Assembly: GCF_013456555.2 (NCBI RefSeq)
Contig: NZ_CP059154.1
Coordinates: 744,001-808,000, forward strand
From: Natrinema zhouii
GTDB taxonomy: Archaea > Halobacteriota > Halobacteria > Halobacteriales > Natrialbaceae
DNA length: 64,000 nt
Reading direction: 5' to 3'
Made by a program: the position numbers and the translations under genes
The notes under the pieces: generated by a model
The model's database searches: none
What the model saw: only the letters and a program-made list of their open reading frames with translations
What the model was told of the DNA's origin: nothing
Part shown: positions 18,611 to 25,358 of the stretch, piece after piece
Layout: each line of letters begins with the position of its first letter
Numbering within the stretch: the first letter of the stretch is position 1

Positions 18611-19617
18611 GCGTCGAAATACGCATCCTCGATCCGCGAACCGATGCCGACGAGTGGAACCGATACGTCGAACGATCCGACGGGTCGAACCCGTTCTTCC
18701 GGGCGGAGGCGCTCCGATTGCAGGCCGAATACACCGACACGACGCCGTTCTTGCTCGCGGGGTTCAAAGGCCAGGAACCAGTCGGGATCTTCCCCGTCTT
18801 CGAGTACACTAGGGGTCCGGTTACCGGCGTCTTCTCCCCCGCACCGCACTCGTGGACGTCGTACCTCGGGCCGGCCCTGTTGAACGTCGACAAACTCAAA
18901 CAGCGCAAGGCCGATCGGCGGATCAAACGGTTCATCGAGGGCTGTCTCGAGTGGATCGATACCGAACTATCGCCGCTGTACAGCAAGTTCGTCACCGCCG
19001 AGTTCGAGGACATTCGGCCGTTCGTCTGGAACGAGTACGACGTCGAGCCCGGCCACACGTACGTCGTCGACCTCGAGGGGACCGAGGACGAATTGCTGAA
19101 ACGATTCAGCAGCGACGCGCGGAGTAACATTCGAAACGCCGACGAAGAGACCTACACGATCGAAGAGGGCGATACCGACGATGTCGAACGCATCATCGAG
19201 AAAGTCCGAGAACGCTACGAGAGCCAGGATCAGCCGTTCCGGCTGCGTCCCGAGTTCGCCAGATCGCTCCACGAACAACTCCCCGACGGCGCGATCCGAC
19301 CGTACGTCTGTCGCGTCGACGGCGAGTTTCTGGGCGGCATCCTCGTCGTCGAGTCCGACCGGACGCGGTATCGGTGGCAAGGTGGGGTCAAACCGGACGC
19401 CGACGTCGATATCGCGATCAACGATCTGCTGGACTGGTACGTCATGCGCGACGGCCTCCGCAAGGGCATCGAGGAGTACGATCTCGTCGGGGCCGGCGTC
19501 CCGAGCATCAACCGGTACAAGGCGAAGTTCAACCCGCGCCTCGAGACCCACTACGAGATTACGTCGGGTGCGTTCGGAATCGACCTACTGGTCGATCAGT
19601 ATCAGAAACACCGGTAG
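18607..19617 (+). CDS. FemAB/GNAT-like acyl- or aminoacyl-transferase
   Basis: 336 residues. Two GNAT-like halves can be seen: an N-terminal half with NPFFRAEALRLQAEYTDTT, PFLLAGFKGQEPVGIFPVFE, and a C-terminal half with LLKRFSSDARSNIRNADEET, RPYVCRVDGEFLGGILVVES, WQGGVKPDADVDIAINDLLDW and DLVGAGVPSINRYKAKFNP, as in FemAB/BioF2-like proteins annotated near polysaccharide loci. It is translationally coupled to the upstream phosphodiesterase-like gene. It probably attaches an acyl or amino-acid group to a glycan or lipid precursor; acceptor unknown. The C-terminal FNPRLETHYEI motif is characteristic of the family. Confidence 0.8.
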   Translation: MSVEIRILDPRTDADEWNRYVERSDGSNPFFRAEALRLQAEYTDTTPFLLAGFKGQEPVGIFPVFEYTRGPVTGVFSPAPHSWTSYLGPALLNVDKLKQRKADRRIKRFIEGCLEWIDTELSPLYSKFVTAEFEDIRPFVWNEYDVEPGHTYVVDLEGTEDELLKRFSSDARSNIRNADEETYTIEEGDTDDVERIIEKVRERYESQDQPFRLRPEFARSLHEQLPDGAIRPYVCRVDGEFLGGILVVESDRTRYRWQGGVKPDADVDIAINDLLDWYVMRDGLRKGIEEYDLVGAGVPSINRYKAKFNPRLETHYEITSGAFGIDLLVDQYQKHR

Positions 19618-19890
19618 CGTCTCGGACAACTACGTCGGACGCGCTTCTCCGTTCGTGCCGCTCGAGAAGCACTATCACCGATTCAACTTAATACTTAAAA
19701 ACAGTAATACTGATACATTCCCGACTCCCTCACTTGGAGCCACCCTCGTTTTCCTCGAGTGAGAGTATAGAGATGGAATCATAGAACTCTCCCCAAGGAT
19801 TGCTTTCATCAGATTTCCGGTGAACTAGCCGATAGGTGGACGTGCGAAATGACCAAACTTCTAAATTCGTTCTGACCGTTGTTTCACAGA
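19618..19890. other. Left edge of an A+T-richer island
   Basis: Composition changes from GC-rich codons to A+T-rich text within this spacer (around 19690 onward). No gene is visible. There is no tRNA or obvious direct repeat that would mark an integration site. Confidence 0.45.
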
Positions 19891-20084
19891 ATGATGGAGG
19901 ATAGACTAAAAGAAGAGAGACTCAAGGACTTTCTCCTGATGACTATTGCTATTCAACTATCCATTGTGGGACAGGCTCATCCAGATGGTTTGTGGATACC
20001 ACATTCTTTATTGGTATATTGATGACCATCGTTGTGATTATCAAAGAACTTGGCCGCCGATTTGCGGAATATTCTCACCGATAA
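19891..20084 (+). pseudogene. Frameshifted small two-helix membrane protein gene
   Basis: The ATG at 19891 opens MMEDRLKEERLKDFLLMTIA with a first hydrophobic segment, then the frame fails shortly after SIVG. One frame over, the sequence continues RWFVDTTFFIGILMTIVVII, KELGRRFAEYSHR and a stop at 20082-20084. A single lost G in the GTGGG run would join the two halves into a ~64-residue protein with two membrane helices and a basic tail. No family was recognised. Confidence 0.55.
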
Positions 20085-20094
20085 CTGTTTCACC

Positions 20095-20119
20095 GGTACT
20101 GAACGGCAACTACGAATGC
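20095..20119 (+). repeat. Dispersed ~25-bp motif, copy 1
   Basis: GGTACTGAACGGCAACTACG followed by AATGC. It is similar to copies at 24254-24278 and 24682-24706 sharing the core TACTGA-x-C-x-G-x-AACTACG-x-x-TGC. This copy lies 48-72 bases before the ATG of the membrane-protein gene at 20167. Confidence 0.45.
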
Positions 20120-20166
20120 GAACTGAACGCCAGAAGCTTAATCGGTTCACACTTTGATAAAAATGT

Positions 20167-20493
20167 ATGGATGACCTTCAACGGAAGTGGGACACAGCTA
20201 CTCTCCCTGAGTCAAGTATCGTACTCATTGGTTTCTTACTTACTGCCGGTGGTCTACTATTCCGAGATTCAATTGGTGTCACGCCACTTCTCACCGCGGT
20301 AGGAATTGGACTTCTCATCGCCGGAACAGTGTATATTGCTGCAGGAGGTTCTGAATTGACTCGTCTCACTCTCGCTTTCGTATCACTTGTCGCTGTCCAA
20401 TTAGTCGCCTTCAGCGGTGTCGTTCAGTGGATTGGCGGAGTCATGATTGTAATCGTCGTCGCTGCCATTTCGTACAGTCGATTATCGAACTAG
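20167..20493 (+). CDS. Small three-helix membrane protein
   Basis: 108 residues. A short polar N-terminus (MDDLQRKWDTATLPES) is followed by three hydrophobic segments, about 17-35, 40-59 and 66-103 (the last possibly two helices). No known domain is recognised. It sits between two relic genes inside the A+T-richer island, with the 25-bp dispersed motif just upstream. Confidence 0.6.
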   Translation: MDDLQRKWDTATLPESSIVLIGFLLTAGGLLFRDSIGVTPLLTAVGIGLLIAGTVYIAAGGSELTRLTLAFVSLVAVQLVAFSGVVQWIGGVMIVIVVAAISYSRLSN

Positions 20494-20547
20494 ATGGTAC
20501 ACGAGTACCCTGTACTGAACGGCCCGACACTGCTTGCCCCAGACATA

Positions 20548-20992
20548 TCAGCCTAAAACAGGCTATTGAAGTAACCGACAGGGTCGTAGAACTCATCGGT
20601 AATGCAGATGATTACATCCATTTCATCATTGCCGATGAGACAATGCTTGAACAGGCTGCTCTTGGCCGGTTGGCGGCAGCTAGCGAACGCGGAGTCACAA
20701 TCCTTGTAGAAGCACCATCAGACCCACTACAAGACCGATTTCAACAGGCTGTTCCAGACGCCCACATTGTGGTCCAGGGGTGCTTACAAGAGCTAAGAAA
20801 GGTCATTAACAAATGGCCAGGACAGTTGGTGATGGCGGACCATCAATCCTTATGAGCGGAATTGAAGAGAATAGACTGCCAAGGGTTAACGACGGGACTG
20901 CCATGTGAAGCCATGGACGCAACCACGGTTTCGCCGCGTGGATGCCAGAGTTATTAGAAGACCAGGTAGATGAGAGTGAAAGTTTCGACTGA
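20548..20992 (+). pseudogene. Truncated and broken TrmB-family regulator
   Basis: Only the C-terminal effector half remains. DDYIHFIIADETMLEQAALG and VINKWPGQLVMADHQ match DDHVHFIVADETMLDQAALD and VVEKWPGQLVLVDKQ of the intact TrmB-like protein at 25359-26153. The frame breaks near 20845-20850; the next frame continues MSGIEENRLPRVNDGTAM, then has TGA where the intact copy has Trp, then SHGRNHGFAAWMPELLEDQV to a stop at 20990-20992. The N-terminal winged helix is absent. Orientation is opposite to the intact copy. Confidence 0.85.
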
Positions 20993-21166
20993 GCGTCCGT
21001 AGACCGTGCAATGACCATGTTCACGAAATATCTTCAAAGTGATACGGGTAGCAAGCACCCTCAATAGAGGCGATATCCCACCATATAGCATAACCTCCGT
21101 GTCGATTTTGATTCTAAACTATTCAGGGGAAGTCGCCTTCAAGGAACACACCGGTTGGTAGAACGG

Positions 21167-21643
21167 ATGAGTTCATACCAACTTGATGACGTAGATAAAG
21201 GGATTGTACACTTGCTCCAGAAAGATGCCCGCAACAATACGACCGCAGAGATAGCAGAAGTAGTAGATGTATCAGCTAGCACAGTAGGAAACCGAATCCA
21301 AAATATGGAAGAAGAAGGTGTTATCAAAGGATATGATCCTGATATAAATTATGAAAAAGCCAATCTCACACTTCATCTTCTGTTCGTCTGCACTGCCCCG
21401 GTCGCCACACAGACCGAACTTGCAAACGAAGCTCTTGACGTATACGGCGTCATCAACGTACGAGAAATGCTCTCCGGAACCCGCAATGTTCGAGTCGAAG
21501 CGATCAGTCAAAATATGGGAGAGATCGAGAAGACCACTCAAGAGTTGGACGGCCTCGGACTCGAAATCGAAACGTCAGAAGTTGTAAAACAACAGCACAC
21601 ACGGCCATTCGATCACTTTGGCTCTGATCTCATAGACGACTAA
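21167..21643 (+). CDS. Lrp/AsnC-family transcriptional regulator
   Basis: 158 residues from ATG 21167 (MSSYQLDDVDKGIVHLLQKD); an in-frame TTG at 21155 is less likely. The N-terminal helix-turn-helix reads NNTTAEIAEVVDVSASTVGNRIQNMEEEGVI, followed by KGYDPDINYEKANLTLHLLF and an AsnC-type alpha/beta ligand domain (~70-145) containing VREMLSGTRNVRVEAI. Such proteins bind amino acids or small metabolites and act as local or global regulators. The gene has the lower GC of its island and sits alone between relics. Confidence 0.88.
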   Translation: MSSYQLDDVDKGIVHLLQKDARNNTTAEIAEVVDVSASTVGNRIQNMEEEGVIKGYDPDINYEKANLTLHLLFVCTAPVATQTELANEALDVYGVINVREMLSGTRNVRVEAISQNMGEIEKTTQELDGLGLEIETSEVVKQQHTRPFDHFGSDLIDD

Positions 21644-21720
21644 TTACCACTCCAGAAATTCAACACGTCTATTTTGTTTCCGGGAATCCCAGAATCAAAG
21701 ATACATGTACCGAACCCTGA

Positions 21721-21933
21721 ATGTATAATTACAACACAGTTAAGTCGGAAATAGGCCTAACAGACTTAGTGAGCCATCCCCGACCCCAGTCTTCCAACGA
21801 ATCACTGAGTACTAAAGTTGTCACTTCTGCGCTAGCCAAATTATTTGATGACAAGGCATTGCGTGTTGGCCAACTCTCTTTCCAATATCACGAGTGTAAA
21901 GTACCTGTCGAGAGTGATGGACGTTTTCATTAA
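21721..21933 (+). pseudogene. Internally shortened HalOD1 output-domain protein
   Basis: 70 residues. The beginning ESLSTKVVTS and the end LSFQYHECKVPVESDGRF match the two ends of the haloarchaeal HalOD1 domain, but the usual middle (a -A-x-G-x-DP-x-x-L-x-PPLY-x-x-x-D segment of ~20-25 residues) is missing, leaving ALAKLFDDKAL directly after the first helix. It may be an in-frame deletion relic or a minimal variant. It lies 30 bases upstream of a stand-alone receiver gene, a typical HalOD1 context. Confidence 0.55.
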
Positions 21934-21963
21934 CAAAAACATCAAGAATATTATAATAACCTA

Positions 21964-22392
21964 ATGACCATCAATATCCTGCTCGTTGACTCTAACCCCG
22001 ACGACGCACAATACATCAAAACCCTATTTAATAAGACAGACCACCCCAACACCGTCTACATTGCTAATACCGGGAATGATGCACTTGACGTTCTCCACCA
22101 GCGTGGAGATCATTCAGATACTCCGTTCCCAGATTTCGTGATACTGAATCCACATCTACCACAAATAGAGGGATACAAAATCCTTGAAGAAATAAAAAAC
22201 ACGTCAGAATTGAAATTAACTCCCGTTATCGTTTTATCTGAGTCTGAAGAAGCAGAAGACATTACAAAATCGTACACTCTCAGTGCGAATGCCCACATCA
22301 AGAAACCAGCCGGTCCAGACAAACTAAAGAAAATTATCGCGGCTGTTGAAGCATTTTGGATCAATACTGCTCAACTCCCCTCAGTGAAATAG
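21964..22392 (+). CDS. Stand-alone receiver-domain protein without phospho-acceptor Asp
   Basis: 142 residues with the full receiver fold: ILLVDSNPDDAQYIKTLF (acidic site reduced to D-S instead of E-D), PDFVILNPHLPQIEGYKILE where Asn replaces the phosphorylated Asp, PVIVLSESEEAEDI, and the Lys region ANAHIKKPAGPDKLKKII. Length and architecture match haloarchaeal single-domain response regulators. Loss of the acceptor implies a phosphorylation-independent pseudo-receiver or a decaying gene. A TATA-like ATATTATAATAA string lies just before the ATG. Confidence 0.85.
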   Translation: MTINILLVDSNPDDAQYIKTLFNKTDHPNTVYIANTGNDALDVLHQRGDHSDTPFPDFVILNPHLPQIEGYKILEEIKNTSELKLTPVIVLSESEEAEDITKSYTLSANAHIKKPAGPDKLKKIIAAVEAFWINTAQLPSVK

Positions 22393-22459
22393 CAACGAAA
22401 CAGATTCGGTAAGTACGTGTGCATACGTACCTTTTTCCGCCTCGGGATTCCTCGTGGTT

Positions 22460-22480
22460 CGAGAGACCGGAGGTCTCTCG
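22460..22480. repeat. Perfect hairpin (9-bp stem, 3-base loop)
   Basis: CGAGAGACC - GGA - GGTCTCTCG. First of two adjacent perfect hairpins in the non-coding element. Confidence 0.85.
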
Positions 22481-22486
22481 TCATCA

Positions 22487-22509
22487 CGAAAGACGCTTTG
22501 CGTCTTTCG
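22487..22509. repeat. Perfect hairpin (10-bp stem, 3-base loop)
   Basis: CGAAAGACGC - TTT - GCGTCTTTCG. Separated from the previous hairpin by six bases. Confidence 0.85.
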
Positions 22510-22738
22510 AACGACTTCGCTCGGAACTGCTCGGCGCAAAAATCTACGCTAAAAAGGCTGCTCGCTCCCGGTGGTCGCTCGCGGGTGCAGTGCTTGTGGC
22601 ATGACCGCAGCGGCAACTCCTTGCCCTGTACTTACCGCTAATCACAATTGATTGTCCGGCTCTGTCTGTGTTCTCGGACGCAGCGCTTTCGGCAACTACA
22701 GCTGCGAGCTGAGCAAAAACGAACTTTAGATGAGGTTC

Positions 22739-22885
22739 TTAGTGAGCGATTTGGCCCTGTAGGGGCACAAGGTGATGGACTACTTCACGATGGGTATGCT
22801 TCTTGACAAGGTGCTTTTCAAGCGGACGGTCTGGTGCTAATATTGCCTCACAAATCGGGCACTCTGTTGGCAGGTTGAAGGTCAT
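22739..22885 (-). CDS. C2H2-type zinc-finger microprotein
   Basis: 48 residues from MTFNLPTECPICEAILAPDR; a longer in-frame start at 22942 would run into the upstream microprotein gene. CPIC followed by HLVKKH gives a C-x2-C-x12-H-x4-H finger, then a His-rich tail (THREVVHHLVP). The start lies 6 bases downstream of the stop of the zinc-ribbon gene at 22891-23061, so they are probably co-transcribed. Likely a small DNA-, RNA- or protein-binding regulator; target unknown. Confidence 0.7.
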   Translation of the reverse strand: MTFNLPTECPICEAILAPDRPLEKHLVKKHTHREVVHHLVPLQGQIAH

Positions 22886-22890
22886 AGTTT

Positions 22891-23061
22891 CTACTCCCAA
22901 TCGGAATCTGCGTCTACTAATTCGAAGGCTGATGCTCCACATCGACAGCCATCTTTTCGGCCAATGAGTTGAATCGAGTCGTCAGGCAATATCCACGCTG
23001 CATAGACTGCACCACACTCACAGCATCTGGCAGCATCTTTTTCCCGTGTTGATTTACTCAT
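22891..23061 (-). CDS. Zinc-ribbon microprotein
   Basis: 56 residues. The sequence runs MSKSTREKDAARCCECGAVY, then AAWILPDDSIQLIGRKDGCR and CGASAFELVDADSDWE. CxECG and CRCG pairs can bind one zinc. The pattern C-x-x-CG ... D-x-I-x-x-IG ... C-x-CG recurs in the protein at 63772-63966, so the two are likely members of one haloarchaeal family. Its start is 4 bases from the stop of the DUF7344 gene upstream and its stop 6 bases from the C2H2 gene, indicating a compact operon. Confidence 0.7.
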   Translation of the reverse strand: MSKSTREKDAARCCECGAVYAAWILPDDSIQLIGRKDGCRCGASAFELVDADSDWE

Positions 23062-23064
23062 AAT

Positions 23065-23403
23065 TCAATTGATTGTGAGAAAATCCTGATGTTGTTCAAT
23101 GTGGTTGGCCTGCTCTGCAAGCGTGACTGAATCTTGCTCTTGGTCGTAGAGAACGAGATCTTCCTCTTCCAATTTTGGGATATGGGTATGGGAGAGCGAC
23201 ATATAGATCCGCTTCACCTCGTCAGCTGGGATGTCAGTAATTAGTGTTTCATTTTCTCGAACAGCGATTTCATCAGCTAAATCGACGAGTTCCATCGGAT
23301 TCGCGTGCCGCCGTAACTCGCGGAGGGCATATCGACGACGATGGCGAGCGAATACCTCAAACATCGAATTGATGCTTTCCTGCGCTTGCTGTAAGTTACT
23401 CAT
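23065..23403 (-). CDS. DUF7344 winged-helix protein (soluble)
   Basis: 112 residues from MSNLQQAQESINSMFEVFAR; an ATG/GTG-type extension to 23454 is possible but unlike the family. The winged helix reads RRRYALRELRRHANPMELVD, LADEIAVRENE, VKRIYMSLSHTHIPKLEEED, LVLYDQEQDSVTL. It lacks the membrane segments of its relative at 9125-9718. It leads a close-packed set with two zinc microproteins and follows the HTH-10 gene by 76 bases, which suggests a shared regulatory role. Confidence 0.82.
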   Translation of the reverse strand: MSNLQQAQESINSMFEVFARHRRRYALRELRRHANPMELVDLADEIAVRENETLITDIPADEVKRIYMSLSHTHIPKLEEEDLVLYDQEQDSVTLAEQANHIEQHQDFLTIN

Positions 23404-23479
23404 ACTCTCTTGTAGTCGCTTTACTCCTATGGGGTGGAGGGTTGTACTGACCACTCACTTAAGTAGAAACGGGCTGCCG

Positions 23480-24148
23480 CTATTCTGATTCGTCGTCTGG
23501 GTGGCTGATGGTCAAGGTGCTTGTAATGAGATTTTTATGACCTGAGTGGAAGCGTTTCGAGAGGGCTTGTTGAGAGACTCCTAATTCATCTGTCAGATCA
23601 CTCATCGTCGTCTCCTGCGGGATATTGTAGTAGCCCGCCTTGAGTGCCGTAACAAGGGTTTCTCTTTGTTTTATCGTTAGATCGTACTGTGCACTCGCCA
23701 TTGGTTGTTCCTGTTCTTTGAGAGAGTTTAGTTCAAACGATATGTCGTTTTCAAAGCAATACTCCTGAAATTGTGAGAGCTTATCCTGATCATCGAACCG
23801 CATTCGTAGTTCCCAATTCTCGTTTCTCCCGACCGCTTGGAGAATGGTCGCCCCAATTTCGACGTACGCATAGATAATTGTCTCAATATTTTCAGTCCAT
23901 TCCGCCCGGTATAATTTCCCACCATCAACCTCGTCAATAGCAGTAATATTCTGTACAGAATTGTCATCGCGTAATGCGTCTTCGAACTCCGTCTTGTCAC
24001 CACCACTGACCCAGAAGTAGGGCATAACCTTGTCCTCAAGTGTTGCGACGACACGTTCAATTTCAACAATCATGCCTGGTGCAGCAGTCAACGATTCATG
24101 GAGGGCGAAATCGTCCGAGTCAACGGAAAACTCTGCAATAATGCTCAT
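23480..24148 (-). CDS. Bacterio-opsin-activator-like HTH-10 regulator (short form)
   Basis: 222 residues. The N-terminal ~155 residues are the barrel-like sensor half seen in Bat-related proteins (MSIIAEFSVDSDDFALHESL, MPYFWVSGGD, WELRMRFDDQDKLSQFQEYC). The C-terminal HTH-10 domain reads LTIKQRETLVTALKAGYYNI, PQETTMSDLTDELGVSQQAL, SKRFHSGHKNLITSTL. No PAS or GAF domain is present. It has the island's lower GC and probably controls its neighbours; that is inference. Confidence 0.88.
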   Translation of the reverse strand: MSIIAEFSVDSDDFALHESLTAAPGMIVEIERVVATLEDKVMPYFWVSGGDKTEFEDALRDDNSVQNITAIDEVDGGKLYRAEWTENIETIIYAYVEIGATILQAVGRNENWELRMRFDDQDKLSQFQEYCFENDISFELNSLKEQEQPMASAQYDLTIKQRETLVTALKAGYYNIPQETTMSDLTDELGVSQQALSKRFHSGHKNLITSTLTISHPDDESE

Positions 24149-24253
24149 AAGACCAGTTCAGTCTCACGCGGAATAAGACCATGGCTGAACGTGATACTGT
24201 CCCAGAAATAGGTGATGATTTCTATACTTGTACTGAACGGTATGTGCTTCACC

Positions 24254-24278
24254 TCTACTGATCAGTAACTACGTGTGC
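24254..24278. repeat. Dispersed ~25-bp motif, copy 2
   Basis: TCTACTGATCAGTAACTACG followed by TGTGC, in the spacer between the HTH-10 gene start and the small membrane gene. It shares a core with copies at 20095 and 24682. A related GTACTGAACGG also occurs at about 24231 and 20511. Confidence 0.45.
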
Positions 24279-24311
24279 TTATTGAACTTGAATTCGCCCC
24301 TGAGCTTCCGT

Positions 24312-24593
24312 CTATTGGAAGACAGATAGTTGAGAGAGATAGAAGACAATCAATGATGCCGCAAATACCATTCCTATAATTCGCAATCCTCCAGCCAGAT
24401 TCTGACGTTCTTCCGGAAGAAGTTCTGGAATCCCCATTATCACCCACAGTGCGCCGAAGTGTAGTGCCAGAGATGCCCCTCCTTGATTGACAATACGATA
24501 GAAGACGTATAACCCGAGAAACAAGAGACCGATAGATACCCACATTAACCCTGTGCGCCATCCCTCAGGTTTCCTGAAAATTCTTTTAATCAC
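24312..24593 (-). CDS. Small membrane protein
   Basis: 93 residues with three hydrophobic segments (about 15-34, 43-56 and 70-88) and a basic N-terminus (MIKRIFRKPEGWRTG). No known domain was recognised. It lies upstream of, and on the same strand as, the HTH-10/DUF7344/zinc-microprotein series but is separated by a 163-base spacer, so co-transcription is uncertain. Confidence 0.6.
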   Translation of the reverse strand: MIKRIFRKPEGWRTGLMWVSIGLLFLGLYVFYRIVNQGGASLALHFGALWVIMGIPELLPEERQNLAGGLRIIGMVFAASLIVFYLSQLSVFQ

Positions 24594-24681
24594 GTATATG
24601 TGATCAACTCATATAGCTTCTCTGTAATTAGCCGCATCATAGTACGTAGTGGTTGTACTCTCCTCCGTTGTATGAATCATC

Positions 24682-24706
24682 TGTACTGACCGGTAACTAC
24701 GCGTGC
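24682..24706 (+). repeat. Dispersed ~25-bp motif, copy 3
   Basis: TGTACTGACCGGTAACTACG followed by CGTGC, 58-82 bases before the start of the SHOCT membrane gene and at the right border of the A+T-richer island. Confidence 0.5.
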
Positions 24707-24763
24707 GGACGGAACCCCCACAGTTCCGCATGTTTAACATCTTCCCGCCCCGACGTTCGAAAT

Positions 24764-25276
24764 ATGGTCTCCCGCCACTGGCTGTATTTTGGTGGATTCG
24801 TGATAACCGGTATTCTGCTGGTCGGTGTTGGTTTGGTCGGAATCCTGGACGCTCTGTCGGTGCTAGCCGAAGGCGTGTCGTACAGCGAAGAGTTCGTGCT
24901 ACTGGCGATGCTCGGGGAAGCCGCTGAGTGGGTCGTGATCGGACTCGCCCTCGGGCTGTTTGCAGTAGTGTTTCTCGTTGCGGCTGTTGTCTCTGTCCTG
25001 CGAAGTGCGTCACTCCCTCGTGATGACCGACTGGTCTCTATCGTCACGTGGCTCGAGCGGAAGTACCCGCTCCTCCGCCGATTCGATGTCACAGAAAGGG
25101 TCGAACCAACGATTGAAGACCGGAAACGACAGCTCAAAGAACGGTACGTCGCGGGCGAGATTAGCGAAGAAGCGTTTGAACGCGAGCTGGCGCAATTGAT
25201 GGACGATACCTCCGCCGATTCGAACTCACGATCCGGAAACGAAACGGCCGTGGAAATAGAAGACCAGTCGCAGTAG
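24764..25276 (+). CDS. Membrane protein with C-terminal SHOCT-like domain
   Basis: 170 residues from MVSRHWLYFGGFVITGILLV; longer in-frame starts overlap the 25-bp motif. Two long hydrophobic segments (about 7-28 and 52-80) are followed by a basic cytoplasmic stretch and a SHOCT-type helix pair, RKRQLKERYVAGEISEEAFE then RELAQLMDD, and an acidic Ser/Asn-rich tail. SHOCT domains mediate oligomerisation or membrane-linked assembly. It marks the return to high GC and its function is unknown. Confidence 0.78.
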   Translation: MVSRHWLYFGGFVITGILLVGVGLVGILDALSVLAEGVSYSEEFVLLAMLGEAAEWVVIGLALGLFAVVFLVAAVVSVLRSASLPRDDRLVSIVTWLERKYPLLRRFDVTERVEPTIEDRKRQLKERYVAGEISEEAFERELAQLMDDTSADSNSRSGNETAVEIEDQSQ

Positions 25277-25358
25277 GATACCGCCCCCGTCTGTGCGAAT
25301 TGAGCGGAGCGATGAGCCGTTCCTCGAGTACTCGAAATGAACGATAGCAGCGACCGTC

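Larger units (their letters stand above)
22393..22738. mobile_element. Hairpin-rich non-coding element, possible transposon end or MITE
   Basis: A ~250-base block without a coherent gene but with strong structure: perfect hairpins at 22460-22480 and 22487-22509, a CTTCGCTCGG / GCTCGCTCCCGGTGGTCGCTCGCGGG run, and a short palindrome ACAATTGATTGT near 22641-22652. Dense consecutive hairpins with no gene resemble the structured right ends of IS200/IS605-type elements carrying an RNA, or a derived MITE. No transposase or TnpB is present. The assignment is inference. Confidence 0.4.

Noticed and set aside
22371..22616. Minus-strand ORF across the hairpin element
   Set aside because: It reads through the perfect hairpins and has no protein-like pattern.
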